57,082 nucleotides of DNA from Candidatus Enterocloster excrementipullorum (GTDB lineage Bacteria; Bacillota; Clostridia; Lachnospirales; Lachnospiraceae): positions 1 through 57,082 of the forward strand of contig DWWT01000016.1 in NCBI GenBank assembly GCA_019119575.1, read 5' to 3'. Shown one piece after another: positions 8,517-17,153 of this stretch. The position numbers and the translations under genes were made by a program. The first letter of the stretch is position 1. Each line of letters starts with the position of its first letter. The notes beneath the pieces are model-generated. The model made no database searches, was not told where the DNA came from, and worked only from the letters and a program-made list of their open reading frames with translations.

Positions 8517-9116
8517 TCACAGGAGATCGAACAGGGTCTGCTGTTCGTAATCACAGGATTTTTCCAGGGGGCCGGGGAGCTTGTGCAGCAGTTCTCCGGC
8601 TCTCTTTTCGTCAAAAATCCAGTCCCGTATTTCCTCTTTCTCCAGTACCAGGGGCATGCGGTCGTGAACAGGCGCCATGGAGGCGTTGGCCGGGGTGGTC
8701 AATATGACAAAGTGAGGACCGTCCGGGAAGATTCGGCAGATGCCTGCCATGAACAGGGCGCAGCTGTCTTTTTGGCGGAAGGTGAATTTTTCTTTTGCCC
8801 TGTTCCACTCGTAGAAATAGGTTCCGAAAAGAACTGCGCGGAAATGGCGCATCCCCTCCCGGAAAGAGGGCTTTTCCGTGACAGTTTCCGCGCGCGCGTT
8901 GATGAGAAGCCCCTTTCCGTGGGGACTGGGAAATCCCCAGGTCTGCCAGTCCAGGTATAGGGAATCTTTCCGCCGGTCGCCCAGGATGACGGGGGCCTTG
9001 TCGCCGGGACGTATGTCCCGCTCCATTAGACGAAGCTCCAGGGATAAATCCGGATCCGCGAGAATTTCCGCAGCCTGAGCCGCTGCGCTCCCGCTCAAGT
9101 GATATCTGCCGCACAT
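8517..9116 (-). CDS. SRAP domain protein (YedK/HMCES family)
   Basis: A 199-residue SOS-response-associated peptidase family protein. Family members form a stable thiazolidine crosslink between their N-terminal cysteine and abasic sites in single-stranded DNA, shielding them. The signature residues are present: catalytic Cys2 (MCGRYHLSG, exposed after Met removal), INARAET with the conserved Asn, the FYEW glutamate, and the histidine in PVHDRMP. AAAAGGAGG precedes the ATG. The gene is single and convergent with the glycine operon. At 199 residues it is slightly shorter than E. coli YedK (about 222), losing only C-terminal tail. Confidence 0.93.
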   Translation of the reverse strand: MCGRYHLSGSAAAQAAEILADPDLSLELRLMERDIRPGDKAPVILGDRRKDSLYLDWQTWGFPSPHGKGLLINARAETVTEKPSFREGMRHFRAVLFGTYFYEWNRAKEKFTFRQKDSCALFMAGICRIFPDGPHFVILTTPANASMAPVHDRMPLVLEKEEIRDWIFDEKRAGELLHKLPGPLEKSCDYEQQTLFDLL

Positions 9117-9149
9117 ATTGCCATGCCTCCTTTTGGCCGAAAATTGCCG

Positions 9150-9203
9150 AAAAAGAAACGGCCATAGTTGGAGGGAAATGCTATTTCCACCCAGCTATAG
9201 CCG
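9150..9203 (-). terminator. Terminator of the SRP RNA gene
   Basis: A long hairpin with arms CGGCTATAG / CTATGGCCG and an inner stem GGAAAT / ATTTCC, followed on the minus strand by TTTCTTTTT. On the plus strand it is followed by TTTTTT, so it can act both ways, but no plus-strand transcript is evident. It lies just past the 3' end of the SRP RNA. Confidence 0.8.
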
Positions 9204-9211
9204 TTTTTTAA

Positions 9212-9478
9212 ATCCACGCGCCTTGCTTTGTGCCGCCGCCACAGACGTTACTCCTGCAGTTAGCTCAGTCCAGGCTGCCTTGCGGCACACGAGAGCTTCC
9301 CCTTAGTGCTGCTGCATTCCTGCCCTGACACGGTTCAAGGATTCCCGTTGCGCAAGACCCAAACGTCAACGCCACTTACAAAAGGCAGCTCTGCAGCAAA
9401 CGGCCCGAGGCAAGGCATCACCCCTGCTGGAGCGGATTGCAGGTACAGGGCACCGCTATCTCCCCGGCTGCGTGGAAG
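9212..9478 (-). ncRNA. ffs: Signal recognition particle RNA (large, Alu-containing type)
   Basis: The reverse strand contains the bacterial large SRP RNA landmarks in order: AGCCGGGGAGATAGCGGTGC and CCCTGTACCTGCAATCCGC of the Alu domain, AAGTGGCGTTGACGTTTGGG, TTGCGCAACGGGAAT, the S-domain GTGTCAGGGCAGGAATGCAG with AGCACTAAG, and CTGGACTGAGCTAACTGC. The ends CCACGC and GCGTGG pair as the closing helix, giving about 267 nt. The large form is typical of Bacilli and Clostridia. The GGAA-type tetraloop region reads GGAATG where Bacillus has GGAAGG. Exact ends are estimated from pairing. Confidence 0.95.
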
Positions 9479-9549
9479 CTTTATGACGATTTTAGTCTTG
9501 GCCCGCACAGGCCGGCGCTGTATGTCCGAACATGTGCGGGCTGTCTGTA

Positions 9550-9578
9550 AGTATACCCGCCCTTGGCCTATTTGTCAA
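9550..9578 (-). promoter_or_regulatory. Promoter of the SRP RNA gene
   Basis: On the reverse strand TTGACA, a 17-base spacer and TATACT. Transcription would start about 65 bases before the mature SRP RNA 5' end, so the precursor needs 5' processing. That leader contains GCCCGCACA pairing with TGTGCGGGC. Confidence 0.85.
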
Positions 9579-9667
9579 GATGCGGCGTACTTTGTTTTGC
9601 CGGCGCTATTTTGCCCTGTTTTGCTGTCAGGCCGTATCTTGGGCCATTTCGGGCATTCAGCGCAGTT

Positions 9668-11398
9668 TTATTCTGCCGGGGAGACCGTGATATTGGTCTC
9701 TTTGGCGTTTTCCCAGGCTTTTTCAATGGCTCCGAGGATGTCTCCGTGTGCATCCCGAAGGCTCATGGTGGCTCCGGAAACCGCATCCATTGCGGCCTTC
9801 TCATCATCCGAGAACGCCTCATATTTGGCGATATCCTCCTCATTTTCCGAGGTGCCGAAAAGCGGACGGCCGTTCACATCCGAGCAGTAGGCCGCAAACC
9901 AATTGCTGACCGCATCGGTTGTCATGCCCGCGAAGAAGTTCTCAAAAATGTTCATCTCGTCGGTCCATGTGCCGGAGTTCAGCTTATAGGAGCTGCCGCG
10001 CTCTCTCTTGGTCTGCCATGCATCGATCTGGGCCAGGAAGGAGTCGTCAGTCTGCTCCAGCACGGTGTCAACCACGGCATCGTGGTCTTCATCCGCATTG
10101 TAGCTCTGTCCGGGGAAACCAGTAAGGCCCGGCATGGATTCGCCGTCGTAATTGGGAGTTGCCACCTCCATCACGTCCGTGTACACGCCGGCAATGGTTC
10201 CGTCCTCATTGTAGCAGACGCCTGCTACCTGTGTGTTGAAGCTATAAACGCCTGTGCCCTGGTCATCACTGCCCGGCCCAAGACGGCCCGTGTTGGTGAT
10301 GCCGAGTCCGATTTTTGCGATTTTCTCCGCTTCCACCGGGCGGCGGTTGTCATAGGCCTTGATGATGGCGCCGAGGATGTTTCCGTGGGCATCGTTTAAG
10401 GACATGGTGGCGCCGGAAATGGCATCCAGGGCTGCCTTGTCTTCGTCGCTGAACGCCTCGTACTTGGCGATGTCCTCCTCATTTTCCGAGGTGCCGAAGA
10501 GGGGCTTTCCGTTTACATCGGAGCAGTAGGCGTCGTACCACTGCTGCAGCTCGTCGATGGTCATGCCCTTAAACGCTTCTTCAAAGATGTCCATCTCGTC
10601 GGTCCATGTGCCTGAGTTCAGCTTGTAAGAGCTGCCGCGCTCCCTCTTGGTCTGCCAGGACTCTACCTGGGCCAGGAAGGTGTCTTCGGTCTGCTCCAGC
10701 ACGGTGTCAACCACGGCATCGTGGTCTTCGTCCGCATTGTAGCTCTGTCCGGGGAAGCCGGTAAAGCCCGGCATGGACTCGCCGTCATAATTGGGGGTTG
10801 CCACCTCCAGCTGATCTACCTCAAGGTCAAGAATCCGTCCCTCACTGTCAAAGAGCACGTAGGCCGCCACCTCGTTAAAACTGTAAACCCCGACACCCTG
10901 GTCATCGGATCCCGGGCCCAGCCGTCCGTTGGAGTAAATGCCCAGACCGTGGGTGATGCCGGAGGCCTGGATTTCTTCCTGGACAGCGGCCTGGTCCGAA
11001 TCCTCCGCGGTCTCTTCGCCCATGGCAGAGCGGATGGCGCCGAAAACGCCGTTGGACGTCCAGGTGGCGCCGGACACAGCCTCCACGCCCTCAAGGCTCT
11101 GGTTTTCAAGAATGCTGTTGGTGAGTGAGGTGATGGCTGCGCCGCCGATATCCGGTGTCTCCTGGCTGCCGGTAATTTCAAGACCAATGATCCGGTCGCC
11201 GGCCAGGGTTACCTGGGCGGTGATGGGGCCGCCGTATCCTTCGGCCTCCCCGGATACGGTGGTGATTTCCTCTCCTCCGGCTGCATTTTGAAGCTGTGCG
11301 TTCTTGATGGAATTATAGATGGGGCCCGAGGCGCCCACTACCGCCACTGCGGCCACAGCCATAATGCCGAGGCCGATCAGATTCCCTTTGCTGTTCAT
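9668..11398 (-). CDS. Membrane-anchored multi-FMN-binding protein
   Basis: A 576-residue secreted or membrane-anchored flavoprotein. Residues 7-25 form one hydrophobic N-terminal segment without a clear lipobox. Residues about 50-127 are an FMN_bind domain ending in EAVSGATWTS. Two further modules (151-363 and 364-576) are nearly identical to each other, each ending DA[IV]SGATMSL.DAHG. The motif [DE]xxSGAT is the known recognition pattern for ApbE flavin transferases, which link FMN phosphoester-wise to the threonine; here T112, T331 and T544. Each long module begins GRLGPGSDDQG and contains TPNYDGESMPG and KRERGSSYKLNSGTW. No apbE is in this window. A role in extracellular electron transfer is inference from related multi-flavinylated proteins. 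Single gene on the minus strand. Confidence 0.8.
   Translation of the reverse strand: MNSKGNLIGLGIMAVAAVAVVGASGPIYNSIKNAQLQNAAGGEEITTVSGEAEGYGGPITAQVTLAGDRIIGLEITGSQETPDIGGAAITSLTNSILENQSLEGVEAVSGATWTSNGVFGAIRSAMGEETAEDSDQAAVQEEIQASGITHGLGIYSNGRLGPGSDDQGVGVYSFNEVAAYVLFDSEGRILDLEVDQLEVATPNYDGESMPGFTGFPGQSYNADEDHDAVVDTVLEQTEDTFLAQVESWQTKRERGSSYKLNSGTWTDEMDIFEEAFKGMTIDELQQWYDAYCSDVNGKPLFGTSENEEDIAKYEAFSDEDKAALDAISGATMSLNDAHGNILGAIIKAYDNRRPVEAEKIAKIGLGITNTGRLGPGSDDQGTGVYSFNTQVAGVCYNEDGTIAGVYTDVMEVATPNYDGESMPGLTGFPGQSYNADEDHDAVVDTVLEQTDDSFLAQIDAWQTKRERGSSYKLNSGTWTDEMNIFENFFAGMTTDAVSNWFAAYCSDVNGRPLFGTSENEEDIAKYEAFSDDEKAAMDAVSGATMSLRDAHGDILGAIEKAWENAKETNITVSPAE
9671..10309 (-). repeat. Intragenic tandem repeat, copy 2 (639 bp)
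   Basis: Encodes residues 364-576 of the FMN-binding protein. It matches the neighbouring 639-bp copy over most of its length, including long identical stretches of DNA around the TPNYDGESMPG and FGTSENEEDIAKYEAFSD segments. Confidence 0.85.
10310..10948 (-). repeat. Intragenic tandem repeat, copy 1 (639 bp)
   Basis: Encodes residues 151-363 of the FMN-binding protein, in direct head-to-tail order with the second copy. The two copies differ mainly at the strands after the GVYSFN motif and at the helix after WTDEM. Confidence 0.85.
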
Positions 11399-11586
11399 GA
11401 TAAATCCTCCTGTGCTGCTGATTAGAAAACGTTAGCTGATAAAATTAGACTAACATATATGGGGCAGCATTGTCAATAATTTAACGTATCTCGAGAGGTA
11501 AAATACATATGCATAATACAGGGCTGTTTTTGGCAAAAAAATTATGCAATAGTTCAGTATTACAAAAGAAATGTAAGAATATTTAA

Positions 11587-11615
11587 TGGAAAATACACAA
11601 AGCATAAGATATAAT
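11587..11615 (+). promoter_or_regulatory. Probable promoter of the ABC transporter operon
   Basis: A perfect TATAAT at 11610 has a poor -35 match (TGGAAA) 17 bases upstream, the pattern expected of an activator-dependent promoter. The regulator encoded at 19923 is a plausible activator, by inference. The rest of the 292-base gap to the divergent flavoprotein gene is AT-rich. Confidence 0.45.
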
Positions 11616-11640
11616 GTGCTCATAAGAAATATTTTTTACA

Positions 11641-11654
11641 AAACGGCCGTTTTA
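11641..11654. promoter_or_regulatory. Palindrome in the leader of the ABC transporter operon
   Basis: AAAACGGCCGTTTT is a perfect 14-base palindrome about 25 bases downstream of the -10 box and 37 bases before the binding-protein start. It could be a repressor operator (LacI-like symmetry). No repressor gene is adjacent. Confidence 0.4.
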
Positions 11655-11690
11655 CTCAATGTTTACAGTCTATAGAACAGGAGATGTGTT

Positions 11691-12815
11691 ATGAGGAAAA
11701 AAATAGCGATAATATTGGCAGCAGCGATGGCAGCGGGATTGGCGGGGTGCAGCAGCCAGACAGCCGAGACAACGGTAGCCCAGACAACAGCGACTCAGAC
11801 GGAGCAGGCGCAGGAAGAGGCGGCCGGCCGGGAGAATGGAGACGCCGTGGAAAGCGAGGCCTCCGGCGAAAAGGCCCCGGAAGAGTACAGCGGCAGTGTG
11901 GTCGTGTATTCTCCCCATGATGCGGACCCCTTAAATGCGGGCGTCAATCTGTTTATGGAAAAGTATCCGAATGTGAAGGTGGAGGTCGTGGCAGCGGGAA
12001 CCGGAGAGCTGTGCAACCGTATTGCCGCAGAGGCGGCCAATCCCATTGCGGATGTGCTCTGGGGCGGAGGCGCTGACTCCCTTGCGGCGTTCAAGGAGTA
12101 TTTCCAGCCCTATGTATGCGCGAATGACGAGTTTATCGGGGAGGCCTATAAGGATCCGGATGACCTTTGGATCGGAGAGAGCCCCCTTCCCATGGTTATC
12201 TTCTACAATAAGGAGCTGATCGAGAGGGACGGCCTGACAATCCCGGAGGCGTGGGAGGATTTGATTGACCCGGCATGGAAGGGAAAGATTGCATACTGCC
12301 TGCCCTCCAAGTCCGGTTCCGCCTACACACAGCTCTGCACCATGATTCTGGGACACGGCGGCAAGGAGGACGGCTGGGCATTTATCGAGCAGCTCTATGA
12401 CAACCTGGACGGAAAAATCGTGGACTCCTCGGGCAAATGCCACAAGATGGTAGCCGACGGAGAATTCCACGTGGGAATCACCATTGAAAAGTCCGCAATC
12501 CAGTACGCGGATGACCCCAATGTGGGATTTGTATATCCTTCTGACGGGACGAGTGCGGTTCCGGACGGCGTGGCGCTTGTAAAGGACTGCCCCAATGAGG
12601 AGAATGCCAAGCTGTTTATCGATTTCGTCACATCGAAAGAGTGCCAGGAGGACCAGAGCCAGAATTGGGGCCGCCGTCCGGTGCGCAACGATCTGGAAGT
12701 GGGAGAAGGAATGGCTAAGCTCGATGATCTGGTATTGGTAGATTATGACTTTGACTGGGCAGCCAATGAGAAGGAATCTATCATCGAGCGTTTCAATGAC
12801 ATTATGGTTGACTAA
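11691..12815 (+). CDS. ABC transporter substrate-binding lipoprotein (AfuA/FbpA type)
   Basis: A 374-residue surface lipoprotein. The signal peptide ends in the lipobox LAGC (Cys20), followed by a Thr/Gln/Glu-rich linker to about residue 65. The mature part begins SVVVYSPHDADPLNAGVNLF and has the two-lobed fold of the iron(III)/sugar-phosphate binding family, with WGGGADSL, IVDSSGKCHKMVADGEFHVG and FVYPSDGTSAVPDGVAL. This family covers Fe3+ (FbpA), phosphonate and hexose-phosphate (AfuA) binders. No tyrosine pair for Fe3+ is obvious. The neighbouring phosphohexomutase and HptARS-like genes favour a sugar phosphate; that is inference. ACAGGAGATG gives the ribosome binding site. Confidence 0.85.
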   Translation: MRKKIAIILAAAMAAGLAGCSSQTAETTVAQTTATQTEQAQEEAAGRENGDAVESEASGEKAPEEYSGSVVVYSPHDADPLNAGVNLFMEKYPNVKVEVVAAGTGELCNRIAAEAANPIADVLWGGGADSLAAFKEYFQPYVCANDEFIGEAYKDPDDLWIGESPLPMVIFYNKELIERDGLTIPEAWEDLIDPAWKGKIAYCLPSKSGSAYTQLCTMILGHGGKEDGWAFIEQLYDNLDGKIVDSSGKCHKMVADGEFHVGITIEKSAIQYADDPNVGFVYPSDGTSAVPDGVALVKDCPNEENAKLFIDFVTSKECQEDQSQNWGRRPVRNDLEVGEGMAKLDDLVLVDYDFDWAANEKESIIERFNDIMVD

Positions 12816-12833
12816 TCCTGGCGCGTGCGGAGG

Positions 12834-12901
12834 CTGCCGCAGAGAAAATGCGGCAGAAGACGGCGGCGGGCGGATATGAGGGGATGCCGAAAGGCATCCC
12901 C
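12834..12901 (+). terminator. Two hairpins between binding protein and ATPase genes
   Basis: CTGCCGCA pairs with TGCGGCAG at 12834-12856, and GGGGATGCC pairs with GGCATCCCC around GAAA at 12880-12901, followed only by TTAC. Without a real T-run these probably act as partial terminators or as 3' ends that stabilise the binding-protein part of the message, which is needed in excess. Confidence 0.6.
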
Positions 12902-12944
12902 TTACAGATAGCGGAAAAAATGGTTAAGTGACAGGAGGAGCAGG

Positions 12945-14024
12945 ATGAGCCACAGGGTAATCATAAAAAATGCCGTAAAAAAATATGGAAACTTTACCGC
13001 CCTCAACGGGGTGAGCCTGGATATAAAACAAGGAGAATTTTTCACGCTTCTGGGTCCTTCCGGATGCGGAAAAACCACGCTTCTTAGGATGATTGCAGGG
13101 TTTAACACCGTGGACGGCGGGGAGATATGTTTTGATGACAAAGTAATCAACGGCCTGGAGGCGCACAAGAGGGATATCGGCATGGTGTTTCAGAATTATG
13201 CGATATTTCCTCATCTGACAGTGGCGGAAAATGTGGCCTACGGGCTGAAAGCCAGAAAGTATCCCAAGGAAAAGATTCCGGCCAAGGTGGACGAGGCCCT
13301 GGACCTTGTGCAGATTAAAAATCTGCGGGACAGAAAGCCCAATGAGCTCTCCGGCGGCCAGCAGCAGCGGGTTGCCCTGGCAAGGGCCTTTGTGGTGGAG
13401 CCGGGCGTGCTTCTCATGGATGAGCCGCTGTCCAATCTGGACGCAAAGCTCAGGGTGCAGATGCGCACGGTGATTAAAAAGCTTCAGAGGCGTCTGGGAA
13501 TTACCACCATCTATGTGACCCACGACCAGGAGGAGGCGCTGGCTATCTCGGACCGGATTGCGGTTATCAATGAGGGGAATGTAATGCAGGTGGGAACGCC
13601 GGAAGCCATTTACAAAAAACCGGAAAATGCCTTTGTAGCCGGATTTATCGGGGTCTCCAATTTCCTGGAGTGCGATGTGGAAGGGGAGAATCCCCAGGCG
13701 GCCAGACTGAACATCAAAGGCGAGTGTTCCCTCACCTGCAGGCTCCGTGCGCCCTTCAGCGGAAAGGGGGTTATATCCGCCCGGCCGGAGCAGCTGTTTT
13801 TTGACGAGAAGGAGGGGCTTCCCGGAAGAATCTCCATCTCCACATTTTTGGGGGACTTTATCGAATACGAGATTGAGCTGAACAACGGGCAGACCATACA
13901 GTTAAATGAGTACACCAAGGACGTCCGCGAGGTCAGGCAGGATGGGCAGAAGGTTCTGGTAAATTTTGACGTCAATGCGGTGAGCGTCTATGATTCCGCT
14001 TCCCGGGAGGTGATTTCATGGTAA
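12945..14024 (+). CDS. ABC transporter ATPase (FbpC/PotA type)
   Basis: A 359-residue ATPase that powers the transporter. Walker A is GPSGCGKTT, the Q-loop lies in VFQNYAIFPH, the signature is LSGGQQQR, Walker B is VLLMDEPLSNLD and the switch histidine is in YVTHDQEEA. The C-terminal third (about 240-359) is a TOBE-type beta domain. The start has CAGGAGGAG upstream. It overlaps the permease gene by 7 bases. The ATPase alone cannot identify the substrate: FbpC, PotA and AfuC share this architecture. Confidence 0.92.
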   Translation: MSHRVIIKNAVKKYGNFTALNGVSLDIKQGEFFTLLGPSGCGKTTLLRMIAGFNTVDGGEICFDDKVINGLEAHKRDIGMVFQNYAIFPHLTVAENVAYGLKARKYPKEKIPAKVDEALDLVQIKNLRDRKPNELSGGQQQRVALARAFVVEPGVLLMDEPLSNLDAKLRVQMRTVIKKLQRRLGITTIYVTHDQEEALAISDRIAVINEGNVMQVGTPEAIYKKPENAFVAGFIGVSNFLECDVEGENPQAARLNIKGECSLTCRLRAPFSGKGVISARPEQLFFDEKEGLPGRISISTFLGDFIEYEIELNNGQTIQLNEYTKDVREVRQDGQKVLVNFDVNAVSVYDSASREVISW

Positions 14025-15670
14025 AATCCGGAAAAAGACTGGATTTCTGGTTCTGGGTAAAGGTGGCCGTGGTGGCATTTATGCTGCTGTTTCTCATCTA
14101 TCCGTTCTGCACCCTGATTACCCGAAGCTTTTTCTCCTCCAAGACCGAGGGATTTACGCTGGAAAATTATATCCGGTTTTTCACAAAAAAGTATTATTAT
14201 TCCGCCCTTGGAAGGAGCATTTTCGTATCCGTGACGACGACGCTGACCACGCTTATTGTGGGAGTGCCCATGGCCTACGCCATGTCCCGGTATAATGTAC
14301 TTGGAAAAAAATTTATCCACATTTTTATTATCATGAGCCTGATGAGCCCGCCCTTTATTGGGGCTTACAGCTGGATTATGCTTTTTGGGCGTTCCGGCCT
14401 GGTGACAAAATTTTTTGAGGGCTTTGGGATTATCCTGCCCAGCATCTACGGGAAGCTGGGAATTATCCTTGTATTCACCTTTAAGCTCTTCCCCTACGTG
14501 TATCTGTACACCTCCGGGGCGATGGGAAGCATTGATTCCAGCCTTGAGGAGGCGGCGGAAAATCTGGGAAGCAATAAGCTGCGCCGCCTGCGCACCATCA
14601 CCCTTCCGGTGATTATGCCCTCCATCGCAGCGGGGGCCATCATGGTGTTTATGACGAGCCTGGCCGATTTCGGAACCCCGATGCTGATTGGGGAGGGCTA
14701 CATGGTTCTTCCGGTTCTGGTTTACAATGAATACATGAGTGAGATTGGGGGAAATGCCCACCTGGCCAGCGCCCTCTCGGTGGTTGTGGTCTGCTGTTCC
14801 ACCGCCGTGCTGCTGGTGCAGAAATACTTCGTCTCCAAAAAGAATTATGTCATGACTGCCATGCGCCCGCCGAAGGAGGAGGAGGTTCACGGGATGAAGC
14901 GGTTTCTCATAAGCTTTCCTGTGATGCTCGTGACTTTTATCGGAATCCTTCCCCAGATTGTGGTTGTGGTGAGCAGCTTTATCAAGAGCGATTTCACAGG
15001 CTTTCAGAAGGGATTCAGCCTGGACAGCTACATAACGATTTTTAACCGGCTCTGGACCAATATACGCAATACGTATGTATTCTCAACAACGGCTATTATT
15101 TTCATCATTATCCTGGGAATGCTCATCTCCTATATTGTGGTGCGGCAGAAGGGGCTTGCGGGCCAGATTATGGATCTTCTGATTATGTTCCCCTTTGTTA
15201 TTCCCGGGGCGGTTCTGGGCATCAGCCTGATTGTCGCTTTTAACAAGGAACCGTTGATTCTCACGGGAACGGCGGCTATAATGATTATAGCTTTTGTGGT
15301 GAGAAAGCTGCCTTATACGGTCCGGTCGGGCAGCGCGTTTTTGCAGCAGATGGACCCGAGTGTGGAAGAGGCGTCCATCAGCCTGGGCGTGTCGCCCATG
15401 AAAACCTTTTTTAAGGTGACGGCCAGACTGATGGCGCCGGGCATCCTGTCGGGAGCAATCTTGAGCTGGATTACCTGTATCAATGAGCTCTCCTCCAGCG
15501 TTATGCTGTACGGAGGAAAGACGAGCACCATTTCCGTGGCAATCTATACCGAGGTTGTGAGAAACAGCTACGGAACTGCGGCGGCCCTGGCGTCCATATT
15601 GACGCTCACTACCGTCGTGTCCCTGCTCATTTTCCTGAAGGTGAGCAAGGGGAAGGTTTCGATTGTGTAG
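14018..15670 (+). CDS. ABC transporter permease, double-length (FbpB/AfuB type)
   Basis: A 550-residue inner membrane permease made of two tandem BPD_transp_1 halves with about 12 membrane segments. Each half has the EAA-type loop that contacts the ATPase: EEAAENLGSNKLRRLRTITLP in the first (about residue 180) and EEASISLGVSPMKTFFKVT in the second. Fused two-half permeases are typical of the FbpB/AfuB iron and hexose-phosphate group. It overlaps the ATPase gene and is followed 18 bases later by the phosphohexomutase gene, so all belong to one transcript. Confidence 0.9.
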   Translation: MVKSGKRLDFWFWVKVAVVAFMLLFLIYPFCTLITRSFFSSKTEGFTLENYIRFFTKKYYYSALGRSIFVSVTTTLTTLIVGVPMAYAMSRYNVLGKKFIHIFIIMSLMSPPFIGAYSWIMLFGRSGLVTKFFEGFGIILPSIYGKLGIILVFTFKLFPYVYLYTSGAMGSIDSSLEEAAENLGSNKLRRLRTITLPVIMPSIAAGAIMVFMTSLADFGTPMLIGEGYMVLPVLVYNEYMSEIGGNAHLASALSVVVVCCSTAVLLVQKYFVSKKNYVMTAMRPPKEEEVHGMKRFLISFPVMLVTFIGILPQIVVVVSSFIKSDFTGFQKGFSLDSYITIFNRLWTNIRNTYVFSTTAIIFIIILGMLISYIVVRQKGLAGQIMDLLIMFPFVIPGAVLGISLIVAFNKEPLILTGTAAIMIIAFVVRKLPYTVRSGSAFLQQMDPSVEEASISLGVSPMKTFFKVTARLMAPGILSGAILSWITCINELSSSVMLYGGKTSTISVAIYTEVVRNSYGTAAALASILTLTTVVSLLIFLKVSKGKVSIV

Positions 15671-15688
15671 AGGACAAAGGAGGCAGTG

Positions 15689-17134
15689 ATGGTACGTTTT
15701 GGAACAGGGGGCTGGAGGGCCATTATCGGGGAGGAGTTTACCAGGGAAAATATACGCAAGCTCTCCCTGGCGCTCTGCCTGAAGATGGAGGATGAGGGAA
15801 CAAGCGGGGAGGGAATCGTCATCGGTTATGACCGGCGGTTTTTGTCCAAGGAGGCGGTAATCTGGGCCAGCCAGGTCTTCGGAAGCCGGGGCATCCGGGT
15901 GATGTTTGTCAACCGCAGTTCCCCCACGCCCCTGATTATGTTTTATGTGATGAAGCATGGGCTGAGCTACGGAATGATGGTGACGGCCAGCCATAATCCT
16001 GCAATTTACAATGGAATCAAGGTGTTTACCAGGGGCGGCCGGGATGCGGACGAGGCGCAGACCGCGGATATCGAGCGGTATCTTGCAAAGGCTGAGGCCC
16101 TGTATGAGCCCCAGGACGAGGAGGCAGGACAGATGCCGCCGCCCTCCTATCTGGAGCTGGTGAAGAAGGGCATGGTGACGGAAATCAATCCGCTCAATGA
16201 ATATCTGGACAATATCCTCTCTGTCATCAATGTGGACGCCATCCGGGAGCGGGATCTGCGGATTGCCATTGATCCCATGTACGGGGTGAGCCTGACGGCG
16301 TTAAGCACCATTCTCTCGGTCGCCCGGTGCACCATTGAGACGATTAACGCCCAGCACGACACTCTGTTTGGGGGAAAGATGCCGGCGCCCACGGAGGGGA
16401 CGCTGCGCAGTCTCCAGAATTATGTACTGGACCGGTACTGCGATATCGGGATTGCCACGGACGGAGACGCGGACCGGCTGGGAGTGATTGACGATAGGGG
16501 GCAGTATCTTCACGCAAATGATATTTTGGTCATGCTGTATTACTATTTGCTGAAATATAAGGGGTGGCGCGGGCCGGCCGTGCGCAACCTGGCAACCACC
16601 CATGTGCTGGACAAGGTGGCGGAGAGCTTCGGGGAGAAATGTTATGAGGTTCCCGTGGGATTTAAATATATCTCCGCAAAAATGCAGGAAACCGGGGCGG
16701 TCATCGGCGGGGAGTCCTCGGGAGGCCTGACGGTGCGCGGACACATCCACGGAAAGGACGGCATCTACGCCGCTGCCCTCCTGGTGGAGATGATGGCGGT
16801 GAGCAAAAAGAAGCTCTCGGAGATTGCGGAGGACATCCGGAACACCTACGGCAGAACCCATATGGAGGAGAGGGATTACCGGTTTACCCCGGAGGAAAAA
16901 GAGACAATCCGCCAGGTGCTTCTTGAGCGGAGGGAGCTGCCGAAACTGCCGTTTCCTGTTCAGAAGATTTCTTATCTGGATGGGTGCAAGGTCTATTTTG
17001 AAAATGGGGGTTGGGTTTCCGCCAGATTCTCAGGGACGGAACCACTCCTGCGCATTTTCTGCGAGATGGAGCAGGCCTCAGATGCGGTGAGGGTCTGCAC
17101 CGTGTTTGAAGATTTTTTGGGACTGCCGTCCTGA
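15689..17134 (+). CDS. Phosphohexomutase (phosphoglucomutase/phosphomannomutase family)
   Basis: A 481-residue enzyme interconverting hexose 1- and 6-phosphates. It has the phosphoserine loop TASHNPAIYNG (Ser101), the metal loop DGDADRLG, the sugar loop GGESSGGL and the phosphate loop FSGTEPLLRIF, in the four-domain order of the family. ATG 15689 is preferred over GTG 15686 because AAAGGAGG is 5 bases before it. Its place between transporter genes and a sensor suggests that it feeds imported sugar phosphates into glycolysis or the reverse. Glucose versus mannose preference cannot be read from the sequence. Confidence 0.92.
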   Translation: MVRFGTGGWRAIIGEEFTRENIRKLSLALCLKMEDEGTSGEGIVIGYDRRFLSKEAVIWASQVFGSRGIRVMFVNRSSPTPLIMFYVMKHGLSYGMMVTASHNPAIYNGIKVFTRGGRDADEAQTADIERYLAKAEALYEPQDEEAGQMPPPSYLELVKKGMVTEINPLNEYLDNILSVINVDAIRERDLRIAIDPMYGVSLTALSTILSVARCTIETINAQHDTLFGGKMPAPTEGTLRSLQNYVLDRYCDIGIATDGDADRLGVIDDRGQYLHANDILVMLYYYLLKYKGWRGPAVRNLATTHVLDKVAESFGEKCYEVPVGFKYISAKMQETGAVIGGESSGGLTVRGHIHGKDGIYAAALLVEMMAVSKKKLSEIAEDIRNTYGRTHMEERDYRFTPEEKETIRQVLLERRELPKLPFPVQKISYLDGCKVYFENGGWVSARFSGTEPLLRIFCEMEQASDAVRVCTVFEDFLGLPS

Positions 17135-17153
17135 AATCCGCGAAAGAAAAGAG

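Noticed and set aside
9671..10948. Assembly duplication artefact in the FMN-binding gene
   Set aside because: The copies differ consistently at several places and the frame stays open through both, so the duplication looks real.
13988..14890. 300-residue open frame on the minus strand
   Set aside because: Antisense to the permease; polar His/Lys-rich composition of a shadow frame.
11691..15670. Plain iron(III) uptake system
   Set aside because: The family resemblance to FbpABC is real, but gene context (phosphohexomutase, HptARS-like sensor) favours a phosphorylated sugar. Not excluded.
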